DNA of 64,000 nucleotides. It comes from an uncultured Prevotellaceae bacterium (GTDB lineage Bacteria > Bacteroidota > Bacteroidia > Bacteroidales > Bacteroidaceae). The stretch spans positions 1 to 64,000 of the forward strand of contig CALDLA010000100.1 in assembly GCA_937898415.1 (NCBI GenBank), read 5' to 3'. Made by a program: the position numbers and the translations under genes. The notes below the pieces were generated by a model. It had not been told where the DNA came from, did not search any database, and saw only the letters and a list, made by a program, of their open reading frames with translations. Positions 33,801 to 41,390 of the stretch are shown here, in pieces (positions within the stretch are counted from its first letter, which is position 1; every line of letters begins with the position of its first letter).

Positions 33801-34712
33801 ATCCTGAGCTGCCTGTTCATCCTTATGTACCAGAATGGTCTGGGCACCGCTCTCCAGGATGTCAATCATGTTCTCTTCAGTAATCTCCTTCTCACGCTCG
33901 ATGATTACCTCGTTACGCTCGATGGATACTACCTCACCCGTATCTTCATCGACGAAGTCCTCATTCCAGCTCTTCAGCACACGGGCAGCCAGCTTGCAGC
34001 CTACGACCGCCTTCAAGGCTTTCTTGTTGACCTTCACCTCCTCAGCCAAATTGAAAATCTGCAGGATGTCCTTATCGGCCTCAAAGCCGATGGCACGCAG
34101 CAAGGTTGTAACAGGCAACTTCTTCTTACGGTCGATGTAGGCGTACATCACGTTGTTGATGTCCGTAGCAAACTCAATCCACGAACCCTTGAACGGTATG
34201 ATACGAGCCGAGTAGAGCAGTGTACCGTTGGCATGGACGTTCTGTCCGAAGAACACGCCGGGCGAACGATGCAACTGCGAGACAACAACGCGCTCGGCGC
34301 CATTGATGACAAACGTACCGTTGGCCGTCATATAGGGGATGGGCCCCAGGAACACGTCCTGAATCACCGTGCCGAAGTCCTCATGGTCCGGGTCGGTGCA
34401 ATACAGCTTCAGCTTAGCCTTCAAAGGTACGCTATAGGTGAGACCACGCTCCAGACACTCGTCAATGGTGTAGCGAGGCGGGTCAATATAGTAATCCAGG
34501 AACTCAAGCACGAAATTATTACGCGTGTCGGTGATAGGGAAGTTCTCGGCGAACACCTTATACAGACCGTCGTTCTTGCGTTCCTCAGGCGGAGTGTCCA
34601 ACTGCAGGAAGTCTTTGAAAGACTTTAATTGCACGTCAAGGAAATCGGGGAATGGCAATGGATTCTTGACGCTGCCAAAGTTTACTCTGTTGTCTATTAC
34701 TTTTGATGCCAT
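30900..34712 (-). CDS. rpoB: RNA polymerase beta subunit
   Basis: Catalytic subunit and rifampicin target. 1270 residues. The rifampicin pocket near residues 468-500 reads [10 protein letters not shown] then [13 protein letters not shown], with the Gln, Asp, His and Ser positions all wild type, predicting susceptibility at this target. Also visible: [18 protein letters not shown], and C-terminal [10 protein letters not shown] / [20 protein letters not shown]. A strong attenuator-like hairpin lies between rplL and rpoB. Confidence 0.98.
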   Translation of the reverse strand: [1270 protein letters not shown]

Positions 34713-34748
34713 ATATAAATGATTAAAAATGTCTCAAAGACAAGAAAA

Positions 34749-34781
34749 GGTTAGGGACTGCCGACTGGGTAGTCCCTAACC
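34749..34781 (-). terminator. Attenuator-like hairpin between rplL and rpoB
   Basis: Perfect 11-bp stem GGTTAGGGACT / AGTCCCTAACC with an 11-base loop; on the minus strand it is followed by TTTTCTTGTCTTT. It lies 23 bases after rplL. Partial termination here would lower rpoBC output relative to ribosomal proteins, as the E. coli rpoBC attenuator does. Confidence 0.8.
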
Positions 34782-34804
34782 AATGGATATTAATTCTTTA
34801 CTGA

Positions 34805-35185
34805 TTACTTCAGTTCAACCTCGGCACCAGCGGCCTCGATGGTCTTCTTCAAGTTCTCAGCCTCTTCCTTAGACAGGCCTTCCTTCACGGTAGCGGGAGC
34901 ACCGTCAACGAGATCCTTAGCCTCCTTCAGGCCAAGACCGCAAGCTTCCTTCACAGCCTTTACAACCTGGAGCTTAGCAGCACCGGCTGACTTCAGCACA
35001 ACGTCGAAAGAAGTCTTCTCCTCAGCAGCAGCGGCCTCACCGCCAGCTGCGGGACCAGCAGCAACAGCAACAGCTGCAGCGGCGGGCTCAATTCCATACT
35101 CGTCCTTCAGGACAGTTGCCAACTCATTTACTTCTTTTACAGTAAGGTTTACCAACTCTTCTGCAATAGCTTTAATATCTGCCAT
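34805..35185 (-). CDS. rplL: Large ribosomal subunit protein L7/L12
   Basis: Flexible stalk protein that recruits translation GTPases. 126 residues: N-terminal dimerisation domain (MADIKAIAEELVNLTVKEVN), Ala/Gly-rich hinge near 37-55, and C-terminal domain EKTSFDVVLKSAGAAKLQVV ... GLGLKEAKDLVDGAP. Follows rplJ by 50 bases. Confidence 0.97.
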   Translation of the reverse strand: MADIKAIAEELVNLTVKEVNELATVLKDEYGIEPAAAAVAVAAGPAAGGEAAAAEEKTSFDVVLKSAGAAKLQVVKAVKEACGLGLKEAKDLVDGAPATVKEGLSKEEAENLKKTIEAAGAEVELK

Positions 35186-35235
35186 TTCTATTTAAATTTT
35201 TAATTGTTTTTTAATGTAAATGTTATCTGTTTCGC

Positions 35236-35751
35236 TTATTTGTTACGCTCAGCGATAGCGTCAAGCAGACCGTGAATCTTGCCACCAGCATTCAGTCCAG
35301 AGACAACATTCTTGATAGGCGACTGCAGCAGAGCCACAACGTCGGCAATCAGTTCGTTCTTGCTCTTGATAGCAACCAGCTCATCAAGCTTGTCAGCACC
35401 TACGAAGAAGCTCTCCTCAGCAAAAGCACCCTTAAGGGCGGGGATACCTTCCTTCTTGTACTCCTTAATCAGCTTAGCGGGTACGTTGGCCGTCTGGGTG
35501 AACATGATAGCAGTATTACCCTTCAGGCAGTCATACAACGGTGAGTAGTCAATCTCTGCTGCCTCAAAAGCCTTGTGCAGCAACGTGTTCTTCACCATCA
35601 GCAACTTAATCTCGCTCTTGAAGCACTTGCGGCGCAGGTCAGAGGTCTTCTCAGCATTCAGTCCGGTAAGGTCTACCAGGTAGAAATGAGGATAGCTCTT
35701 GAGCTGTTCGCCGAGCTCTACGATAATAGTATCTTTTAATTCCTTTTTCAT
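35236..35751 (-). CDS. rplJ: Large ribosomal subunit protein L10
   Basis: Stalk base protein that anchors L7/L12 dimers through its C-terminal helix. 171 residues; N-terminal half with LTGLNAEKTSDLRRKCFKSE and KNTLLHKAFEAAE, GNTAIMFTQ, and C-terminal helix SGLNAGGKIHGLLDAIAERN. Only 20 bases separate it from rplA, so there is no room for a separate L10 leader as in E. coli. Confidence 0.96.
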   Translation of the reverse strand: MKKELKDTIIVELGEQLKSYPHFYLVDLTGLNAEKTSDLRRKCFKSEIKLLMVKNTLLHKAFEAAEIDYSPLYDCLKGNTAIMFTQTANVPAKLIKEYKKEGIPALKGAFAEESFFVGADKLDELVAIKSKNELIADVVALLQSPIKNVVSGLNAGGKIHGLLDAIAERNK

Positions 35752-35771
35752 TTGTCTAATCTTTTAACGAG

Positions 35772-36464
35772 TTATTCAACTGATTTAGGATCTACCTTGA
35801 TACCCTTACTCATAGTGCTTGAGACAAAGATACTCTTGATGTATGTACCCTTGGCAGCAGCAGGCTTCAGCTTGATAATGGTAGAGATGAACTCCTTCGC
35901 ATTCTCAAAGATCTGGTCAGCAGTAAAGGTTACCTTACCGATTGACGTGTGCACGATACCGGCCTTGTCAACCTTAAAGTCAATCTTACCCTGCTTCACT
36001 TCCTTCACAGCCTTAGCAACGTCCATAGTCACAGTACCGCTCTTCGGATTCGGCATCAGGCCACGAGGACCGAGGATACGACCGAGAGGGCCCAGTTTAC
36101 CCATGCAAGACGGCATCGTGATGATAACATCAACATCAGTCCAACCCTGCTTGATCTTGTCAATATACTCGTCAAGACCTACATAGTCGGCACCTGCCTC
36201 CTTGGCAGCAGCTTCCTGGTCGGGTGTACAGAGAGCGAGCACGCGGGTCACCTTACCAGTACCGTTCGGCAGCGATACAACGCCACGAACCATCTGGTTG
36301 GCCTTACGCGGGTCGACGCCCAAGCGTACATCGATATCAACTGAAGCCTCAAACTTGGTGGTGGTGATTTCCTTCACCAGCGCTGCGGCTTCTTTCAACG
36401 TGTAGGCTTTCCCTGCTTCAACCTTATCAGCTACCAACTTTTGATTTTTTGTCAGTTTACTCAT
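35772..36464 (-). CDS. rplA: Large ribosomal subunit protein L1
   Basis: L1 stalk protein at the E site; in many bacteria it represses its own operon by binding the rplK leader. 230 residues: VDIDVRLGVDPRKANQMVRG, IITMPSCMGKLGPLGRILGP and RGLMPNPKSGTVT are signature segments. Possible operator at 36966-36982 upstream of rplK. Confidence 0.97.
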   Translation of the reverse strand: MSKLTKNQKLVADKVEAGKAYTLKEAAALVKEITTTKFEASVDIDVRLGVDPRKANQMVRGVVSLPNGTGKVTRVLALCTPDQEAAAKEAGADYVGLDEYIDKIKQGWTDVDVIITMPSCMGKLGPLGRILGPRGLMPNPKSGTVTMDVAKAVKEVKQGKIDFKVDKAGIVHTSIGKVTFTADQIFENAKEFISTIIKLKPAAAKGTYIKSIFVSSTMSKGIKVDPKSVE

Positions 36465-36485
36465 TGTCTTAATTGAAGTTATTTG

Positions 36486-36926
36486 TTATTTACCAGGGAA
36501 GTCCCCTTTTACAGTGATACCCATGCTACGTGCTGTACCGGCAATCAGTTTCATAGCCGACTCCACAGTAAAGCAGTTCAGGTCGGCCATTTTGTCCTCA
36601 GCGATGGCACGAACCTGATCCCAGGTTACGCTGGCCACCTTCTTACGGTTAGGCTCTGAAGAGCCGCCCTTGACCTTGGCTGCTTCCATCAGCTGAACAG
36701 CTGCGGGAGGAGTCTTGATAACAAAACTGAATGACTTGTCAGCATAGTAGGTGATAACGACAGGAAGAATCTTGCCTGCCTTATCCTGGGTTCTGGCGTT
36801 GAACTCCTTGCAGAATCCCATAATGTTGATACCCTTCGAACCAAGTGCAGGGCCGACGGGGGGTGAGGGATTTGCTGCGCCACCTTTAATCTGTAATTTG
36901 ATTAATCCAGCAACTTCTTTAGCCAT
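36486..36926 (-). CDS. rplK: Large ribosomal subunit protein L11
   Basis: GTPase-centre protein needed for stringent response activation. 146 residues: VAGLIKLQIKGGAANPSPPV, GPALGSKGINIMGFCKEFN, and C-terminal GTARSMGITVKG. Follows nusG with a 100-base spacer. Confidence 0.97.
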   Translation of the reverse strand: MAKEVAGLIKLQIKGGAANPSPPVGPALGSKGINIMGFCKEFNARTQDKAGKILPVVITYYADKSFSFVIKTPPAAVQLMEAAKVKGGSSEPNRKKVASVTWDQVRAIAEDKMADLNCFTVESAMKLIAGTARSMGITVKGDFPGK

Positions 36927-36965
36927 TTCTGTTTTTAATATTTATTTGATTGTTATATAAGCCAC

Positions 36966-36982
36966 GGGAGTGGAAGCCTCCC
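36966..36982 (-). promoter_or_regulatory. Candidate L1-binding hairpin in the rplK leader
   Basis: Minus strand GGGAGGCTTCCACTCCC followed by GTGGC: a short GGGAG/CTCCC stem in the 100-base nusG-rplK spacer. Known L1 operators use a GGGAG-type stem with an asymmetric purine-rich bulge. Resemblance only; no alignment done. Confidence 0.35.
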
Positions 36983-37026
36983 AGGACCGTATATAGAGAA
37001 TCGGACGTACCGTAACAAATTACGCC

Positions 37027-37572
37027 CTATTCCTTTTCTACCTGATTGAAAGAGAGTTCTAGCGGAGTCTTGCGACCGAAGATCTTCACGTTCACCTTCA
37101 GTTTGTGCTTCTCGGCGTTCACTTCCTCAATGATACCACTGAATCCGCTGAACGGACCATCAGTCACCTTCACAGACTCATCAACGCTGTACGGGATATT
37201 GATTTCCTCAGACCGGATGGCAGTTTCCTCGGCTGTTCCGAGAATACGGTTGATGTCACTCTGACGAACGGGCGTCGGGTTGTCCATACCGCCTAAGAAA
37301 CCCAGAACATTAGGGGTGAAGCGCAACGTATGGGCTACCTCGCCCTGAAGATTGGCCTCCACCAGTACATAGCCAGGCAGGAAGAGTTTCTCCTTGACGA
37401 CACGCTTACCATTACGCAGCTGTGCATACTTCTCCGTCGGCAGCAGAATCTGACCGACATTGGTCTCCAGTACTGGGTCATGCTTCATCAAAGCCTCCAG
37501 ATACTCCTTGACCTTTGCCTCTTTTCCGCTGACGGCGCGCAGCACATACCACTTCATTCCTGTTTCTGCCAT
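37027..37572 (-). CDS. nusG: Transcription elongation factor NusG
   Basis: Couples RNA polymerase to ribosome or Rho. 181 residues: N-terminal NGN domain (MKWYVLRAVSGKEAKVKEYL, LLPTEKYAQLRNGK, FLPGYVLVEA) and C-terminal KOW domain near 130-170 (VTDGPFSGFSGIIEEVNAEK, FGRKTPLELSFNQVEK). Follows secE by 17 bases. Confidence 0.97.
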   Translation of the reverse strand: MAETGMKWYVLRAVSGKEAKVKEYLEALMKHDPVLETNVGQILLPTEKYAQLRNGKRVVKEKLFLPGYVLVEANLQGEVAHTLRFTPNVLGFLGGMDNPTPVRQSDINRILGTAEETAIRSEEINIPYSVDESVKVTDGPFSGFSGIIEEVNAEKHKLKVNVKIFGRKTPLELSFNQVEKE

Positions 37573-37589
37573 CTCTCTTACCTATTCTA

Positions 37590-37787
37590 TTACATACCAA
37601 GCGAGTAAATGCCGGTCATCACAAACTTGAACACACTGTCCATAGCCCAGACAACCAAGGCAATCACCAGGGATGCAGACAAGACAACAACGGCGCTGTG
37701 AGTAAGCTCAGAGCGCGTCGGCCATGTCGTCTTATGAGCAAGCTCGTCATAGCAAGCCTTGCAGTAATTGATAAACTTCTTTAACAT
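37590..37787 (-). CDS. secE: Preprotein translocase subunit SecE
   Basis: Clamp of the SecY channel. 65 residues, the short single-spanning form: amphipathic start NYCKACYDELAHKTTWPTRS (WP-T conserved) then one TM segment VVVLSASLVIALVVWAM. Sits between tRNA-Trp and nusG. Confidence 0.95.
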   Translation of the reverse strand: MLKKFINYCKACYDELAHKTTWPTRSELTHSAVVVLSASLVIALVVWAMDSVFKFVMTGIYSLGM

Positions 37788-37806
37788 CTTTCTTGTATCC
37801 TATTAG

Positions 37807-37879
37807 CACGGGAAGGAGGACTCGAACCCACGACCCTCGGTTTTGGAGACCGATGCTCTACCAACTGAGCTATTCCCGT
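37807..37879 (-). tRNA. tRNA-Trp (anticodon CCA)
   Basis: 73 bases. Acceptor ACGGGAA pairs with TTCCCGT; D arm GCTC-AGTTGGTAG-AGC; anticodon stem TCGGT/ACCGA with loop CTCCAAA giving CCA; T arm GGGTTCGAGTCC. CCA tail not encoded. Placed between tuf and secE, as in many Bacteroidota. Confidence 0.95.
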
Positions 37880-37883
37880 AAGT

Positions 37884-37909
37884 AAGCCCCCGCCCATTGA
37901 CGGGGGCTT
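37884..37909. terminator. Hairpin between tuf and tRNA-Trp
   Basis: AAGCCCCCG / CGGGGGCTT, 9-bp perfect stem. The T run (GGTTTTTT) is on the plus-strand side, so for the minus-strand tuf transcript it lacks a classical U tract. It may act as a partial terminator or a processing signal before tRNA-Trp, or it may block antisense transcription. Confidence 0.55.
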
Positions 37910-37963
37910 GGTTTTTTATTGTTTGTCAGCAGGACGAAGTTCAACCTCGTCCTTACAAGACGA

Positions 37964-39148
37964 TTAGTCCTCGAAGACCTCAGTAATCTGACCAGAACCA
38001 ACGGTGCGGCCACCTTCGCGGATAGCGAAACGCAGACCCTGGTTCAGAGCAACAGCGTAAATCAGCTCAACTGTGATCTCAACATTATCACCAGGCATCA
38101 CCATCTCAACGCCAGCGGGCAGAGTGATTTCACCCGTGCAGTCCATGGTGCGGAGATAGAACTGGGGACGATACTTGTTGCCGAACGGAGTGTGACGGCC
38201 ACCCTCTTCCTTCTTCAGGACATAGATAGAAGCCTTGAACTTCTTGAAGGGCTTAATCTGTCCGGGATGGCAGAGCACCATACCACGCTTGATTTCGTTC
38301 TTGTCAATACCGCGGAGCAGCAGACCTACGTTATCACCAGCCTGACCCTCGTCAAGAATCTTGCGGAACATTTCAACACCGGTAACAACAGACTTCTTGT
38401 CCTCACCAAGACCGAGCAGCTCAACTTCGTCACCAACGTGGATGACACCCGTCTCGATACGGCCGGTAGCAACGGTACCACGACCTGTGATTGAGAACAC
38501 GTCCTCAACAGGCATCAGGAAGGGCTTATCGGTAGCGCGAGGAGGCTCCTGAATCCAAGTGTCGCAGGTGTTCATCAGCTCCATTACCTTCTCTTCCCAC
38601 TTGGCAACACCGTTCAGGGCGCCGAGGGCAGAACCGCGGATGATAGGAGTATCGTCCTCGAACTCATACTGAGCGAGAATCTCCTGAACCTCCATCTCAA
38701 CGAGCTCAAGCATTTCCTCATCCTCGACCATGTCGCACTTGTTCAGGAACACCACCAGACGGGGAACGTTTACCTGACGGGCGAGCAGAACGTGCTCACG
38801 GGTCTGAGGCATAGGACCGTCAGTAGCAGCAACAACGAGAATAGCACCGTCCATCTGAGCAGCACCAGTTACCATGTTCTTCACATAGTCGGCGTGTCCC
38901 GGGCAGTCAACGTGAGCGTAGTGACGGATAGCGGTCTCATACTCTACGTGTGCGGTGTTAATAGTGATACCACGCTCCTTCTCCTCAGGAGCGTTATCAA
39001 TCTGGTCGAATGACTTAACCTCAGAGAGACCCTGCTTTGCCAAAACGGTAGTGATAGCAGCGGTCAGAGTAGTCTTACCATGGTCAACATGACCGATAGT
39101 ACCAATGTTTACGTGCGGTTTGGTGCGCACAAATTGCTCTTTTGCCAT
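37964..39148 (-). CDS. tuf: Elongation factor Tu
   Basis: Delivers aminoacyl-tRNA to the A site. 394 residues, usual length: GHVDHGKTTLTAAIT (P-loop, about 19-33), DCPGHADYVKNMVTGAAQMD, NKCDMVEDEEMLE, and C-terminal TVELIYAVALNQGLRFAIRE. The only tuf in the window; no copy after fusA. Confidence 0.98.
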   Translation of the reverse strand: MAKEQFVRTKPHVNIGTIGHVDHGKTTLTAAITTVLAKQGLSEVKSFDQIDNAPEEKERGITINTAHVEYETAIRHYAHVDCPGHADYVKNMVTGAAQMDGAILVVAATDGPMPQTREHVLLARQVNVPRLVVFLNKCDMVEDEEMLELVEMEVQEILAQYEFEDDTPIIRGSALGALNGVAKWEEKVMELMNTCDTWIQEPPRATDKPFLMPVEDVFSITGRGTVATGRIETGVIHVGDEVELLGLGEDKKSVVTGVEMFRKILDEGQAGDNVGLLLRGIDKNEIKRGMVLCHPGQIKPFKKFKASIYVLKKEEGGRHTPFGNKYRPQFYLRTMDCTGEITLPAGVEMVMPGDNVEITVELIYAVALNQGLRFAIREGGRTVGSGQITEVFED

Positions 39149-39215
39149 TGTTTTACTTGTTTATTAATTTTATTATTTGAATACTTATGTTTTTGCTCCT
39201 CCTCAATGTCAAGAG

Positions 39216-39287
<72 letters not shown>

Positions 39288-39303
39288 ATTTTGTTGTTCA
39301 TAG

Positions 39304-39376
39304 AGCGGAAAACGGGGCTCAAACCCGCGACCCCCAGCTTGGAAGGCTAGTGCTCTATCAACTGAGCTATTTCCGC
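39304..39376 (-). tRNA. tRNA-Gly (anticodon TCC)
   Basis: 73 bases. Acceptor GCGGAAA/TTTCCGC; D arm GCTC-AGTTGATAG-AGC; anticodon loop CTTCCAA giving TCC; T arm GGGTTTGAGCCCC. CCA tail not encoded. 16 bases upstream of tRNA-Thr(GGT). Confidence 0.95.
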
Positions 39377-39397
39377 AAAAACAAACTCTCTTGAGAG

Positions 39398-39480
39398 TGG
39401 GTGGAGATGGATTCGAACCACCGAAGGTAAAAACCAGCAGATTTACAGTCTGCCCCATTTGGCCACTCTGGTATCCACCC
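39398..39480 (-). tRNA. tRNA-Tyr (anticodon GTA)
   Basis: 83 bases, class II with a long variable arm. Acceptor GGGTGGA/TCCACCC; anticodon stem GCAGA/TCTGC with loop CTGTAAA giving GTA; T arm GGTTCGAATCC. CCA tail not encoded. Confidence 0.95.
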
Positions 39481-39516
39481 AATTTATAGACTTGCGTCTT
39501 GTCTTCCTTACTTTTG

Positions 39517-39590
39517 AGCCTCTTGTCGGATTCGAACCAACGACCCCGAGATTACAAATCACGTGCTCTGGCCAACTGAGCTAAAGAGGC
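39517..39590 (-). tRNA. tRNA-Thr (anticodon TGT)
   Basis: 74 bases. Acceptor GCCTCTT/AAGAGGC; D arm GCTC-AGTTGGCCAG-AGC; anticodon loop TTTGTAA giving TGT; T arm TTGGTTCGAATCC. First RNA of the tRNA-tuf-secE transcription unit. Confidence 0.95.
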
Positions 39591-39643
39591 TTTTTTAAGC
39601 AGCCGCTTCCGTTTCAGATTTACGACCTGTCGGAAAACGGCTG

Positions 39644-39675
39644 CAAAGTTACAACTTATTTTTGAATTACCAAAA
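39644..39675 (-). promoter_or_regulatory. Promoter of the tRNA-tuf-secE-nusG-rpl-rpoBC unit
   Basis: Minus strand: TTTTG (39675-39671), 19-base spacer, TAACTTTG (39651-39644) followed by CAGCCG. The first tRNA begins 54 bases downstream. It is the best promoter seen for the whole tuf-rpoC block. Confidence 0.8.
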
Positions 39676-39691
39676 CTTTTCCGAGTTTTTT

Positions 39692-39991
39692 TTAGTAATT
39701 TCTCAATTTTTCCTTAAATTTCTGCAGTTGACCCCGCATTGAATCGACACAAAGGTCGATACTCTCCTCAAATGTATCACTTGTCTTCTCTACGAACAAA
39801 GTGCTTCCAGGCACGGCCACAGACAGGCTTGCTTCCTTGTTCTGAGCGGTTGCGGGCTTCACAACTTTCAATTGCACCTCTACTTTCTGTATGTCTTCAA
39901 ATGATTTTTCCAACTTGGCGACCTTCTTTTCGATGAACGCCTCTAACTTCTCGGTGGCGTCGAAGTGAATCGACTGAATCTTAATTTCCAT
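39692..39991 (-). CDS. hpf: Ribosome hibernation promoting factor (HPF/RaiA family)
   Basis: Binds the 30S A and P sites in resting cells and inhibits translation. 99 residues, short form: MEIKIQSIHFDATEKLEAFI, VEVQLKVV, and SDTFEESIDLCVDSMRGQLQ with a basic C-terminal helix. No long dimerising C-terminal domain. Last gene of the rpsU-xerC-hpf operon; the tRNA promoter starts just after it. Confidence 0.93.
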   Translation of the reverse strand: MEIKIQSIHFDATEKLEAFIEKKVAKLEKSFEDIQKVEVQLKVVKPATAQNKEASLSVAVPGSTLFVEKTSDTFEESIDLCVDSMRGQLQKFKEKLRNY

Positions 39992-40027
39992 AGATACCTC
40001 CTATTTTTTAATAGTTAATAAATAAGG

Positions 40028-40912
40028 TTATGCCCTTGGATGGGCCTCGTTATAAACTCGTTTCAACTGTTCGAACGTAGTGTGCGTATAGATTTCTGTC
40101 GTGTTCAGGCTTTCATGCCCTAACAGTTTCTTCACGCTTTCCAGTCCGGCACCATTATTCAGCATCGCCGTAGCGAAACTGTGCCTCAACACGTGGGGCG
40201 ACCGCTTCTTCAGCGTCGTAACCTCCGAGAGGTGCTTTCTGACCAGGTATTGCACCTGGCCGCGGCTCACCCGCTCGCCCTTTTCAGTCAGGAACAGCGC
40301 CGGCGACCGCCTTTCCGTCACCTCGCTGTCACGCTGTACAATGTAGTCACGCAGCATCTGTGCCAGCTCTTCCCCGAACGGGACGATGCGTTGTTTGTCG
40401 CGCTTACCTGTCACCTTCATCTGCATCATGCCAAAGTCAACGTCCTCGTCGTTCAGTCCCACCAACTCCGCCAGTCGGATTCCTGTCTCGTAGAATAATA
40501 TAATTATGGTACGTGCGCGTACCTTATTATATTTATTCCCCGTCAGCTTCTCGTCCAACAGCGCGTCCATCTCAGACTCCCTGACGAACTGCGGCAGTGG
40601 TTTCGCCTTCTTAGGGCCCATCACCGCGTGGGCAGGATCCTTCTCAATCAACTTCCTCGCCAAAACGTAGCGGTAGAACGTGCGCAGGGCGCTCAGGCCA
40701 AGATTCACCGTCGCGGGCTTCTTGCCCTCATCCATCAGATGCTCCACCCAGCCCCTTATCACGTCGGCATCAGCTGTCAACAACGAAAGACAATCGTCCA
40801 CTCCCTGAATATACGTTTCGAAATCGCGTAGATTCTCTTCGTACACCTGCACCGTCCGAGGGCTTCTGTTCCGCTCATAAAGCAGGTAATTCAGGAACTG
40901 GTCGATCATCAT
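40028..40912 (-). CDS. xerC: Tyrosine recombinase XerC/XerD
   Basis: Site-specific recombinase, probably for chromosome dimer resolution at dif. 294 residues from the ATG at 40912 (a GTG lies upstream at 40921, a second ATG at 40909). N-terminal SAM-like core-binding domain, then the catalytic domain with Arg in TGIRLAEL (about 145), Lys in VTGKRDKQ, His-x-x-Arg in HVLRHSFAT (about 242), His in LLGHES and Tyr in EIYTHTTF (about 274), so all catalytic residues are present. XerC and XerD cannot be separated by eye. Its place between rpsU and hpf, with no integrase-type neighbours, supports a housekeeping role. Confidence 0.9.
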   Translation of the reverse strand: MMIDQFLNYLLYERNRSPRTVQVYEENLRDFETYIQGVDDCLSLLTADADVIRGWVEHLMDEGKKPATVNLGLSALRTFYRYVLARKLIEKDPAHAVMGPKKAKPLPQFVRESEMDALLDEKLTGNKYNKVRARTIIILFYETGIRLAELVGLNDEDVDFGMMQMKVTGKRDKQRIVPFGEELAQMLRDYIVQRDSEVTERRSPALFLTEKGERVSRGQVQYLVRKHLSEVTTLKKRSPHVLRHSFATAMLNNGAGLESVKKLLGHESLNTTEIYTHTTFEQLKRVYNEAHPRA

Positions 40913-40986
40913 AAACGTCACCTTTTCATTTTCGGCAACGAATTTACGGAAATTTATTCAATCCACCAAATTTTTTGAGGATTTTT

Positions 40987-41178
40987 TTATTCCTCGTTGG
41001 TACGGAGCTGCTGTACGTAAATGGCGTGCTCCATCTTAAGGCGCTTCAGAACAGAAGGCTTGTCAAACTGCTGACGACGACGCAGCTCTTTCACAACACC
41101 TGTCTTTTCGTACTTTCTCTTGAACTTCTTGAGGGCCTTTTCGATGTTCTCGCCTTCTTTTACTGGTACAATAATCAT
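40987..41178 (-). CDS. rpsU: Small ribosomal subunit protein S21
   Basis: Late-binding 30S protein next to the anti-Shine-Dalgarno region. In Bacteroidota it helps sequester the 16S tail together with S18 and S6. 63 residues: MIIVPVKEGENIEKALKKFK, KTGVVKELRRRQQFDKPS. First gene of its operon, with a good promoter. Confidence 0.95.
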   Translation of the reverse strand: MIIVPVKEGENIEKALKKFKRKYEKTGVVKELRRRQQFDKPSVLKRLKMEHAIYVQQLRTNEE

Positions 41179-41244
41179 TTCTTTTTGCTAAAATTTTAAT
41201 TGTTAAACTTAGTGCTTCGGGCCGAGCGCCACGAAAAGCGGGTG

Positions 41245-41276
41245 CAAAGTTACAACTTTTTTATGAATCAAGCAAA
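41245..41276 (-). promoter_or_regulatory. Promoter of rpsU-xerC-hpf
   Basis: Minus strand: TTTG (41276-41273), 20-base spacer, TAACTTTG (41252-41245) followed by CACCCG. About 60 bases of leader before rpsU. Confidence 0.8.
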
Positions 41277-41390
41277 TATTTTGCTAATTTTTTAAAATAG
41301 CCGCCCGCTTCCTGCCGATGCGCTACCCGCCTGATATCGCCCCTTTACCCAGATCTTATAAGGATTCAGGTCCCCAGCTCCGAAAAAACC

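Noticed and set aside
34713..34748. Separate rpoB promoter
   Set aside because: A TGTCTTTG is present (minus strand near 34735) but lacks the TA of the -7 consensus and any -33.
40028..40912. Integrase of a genomic island next to tRNA genes
   Set aside because: The tyrosine recombinase is in an operon with rpsU and hpf, is of XerC/D length, and there are no attachment repeats at the nearby tRNA genes.
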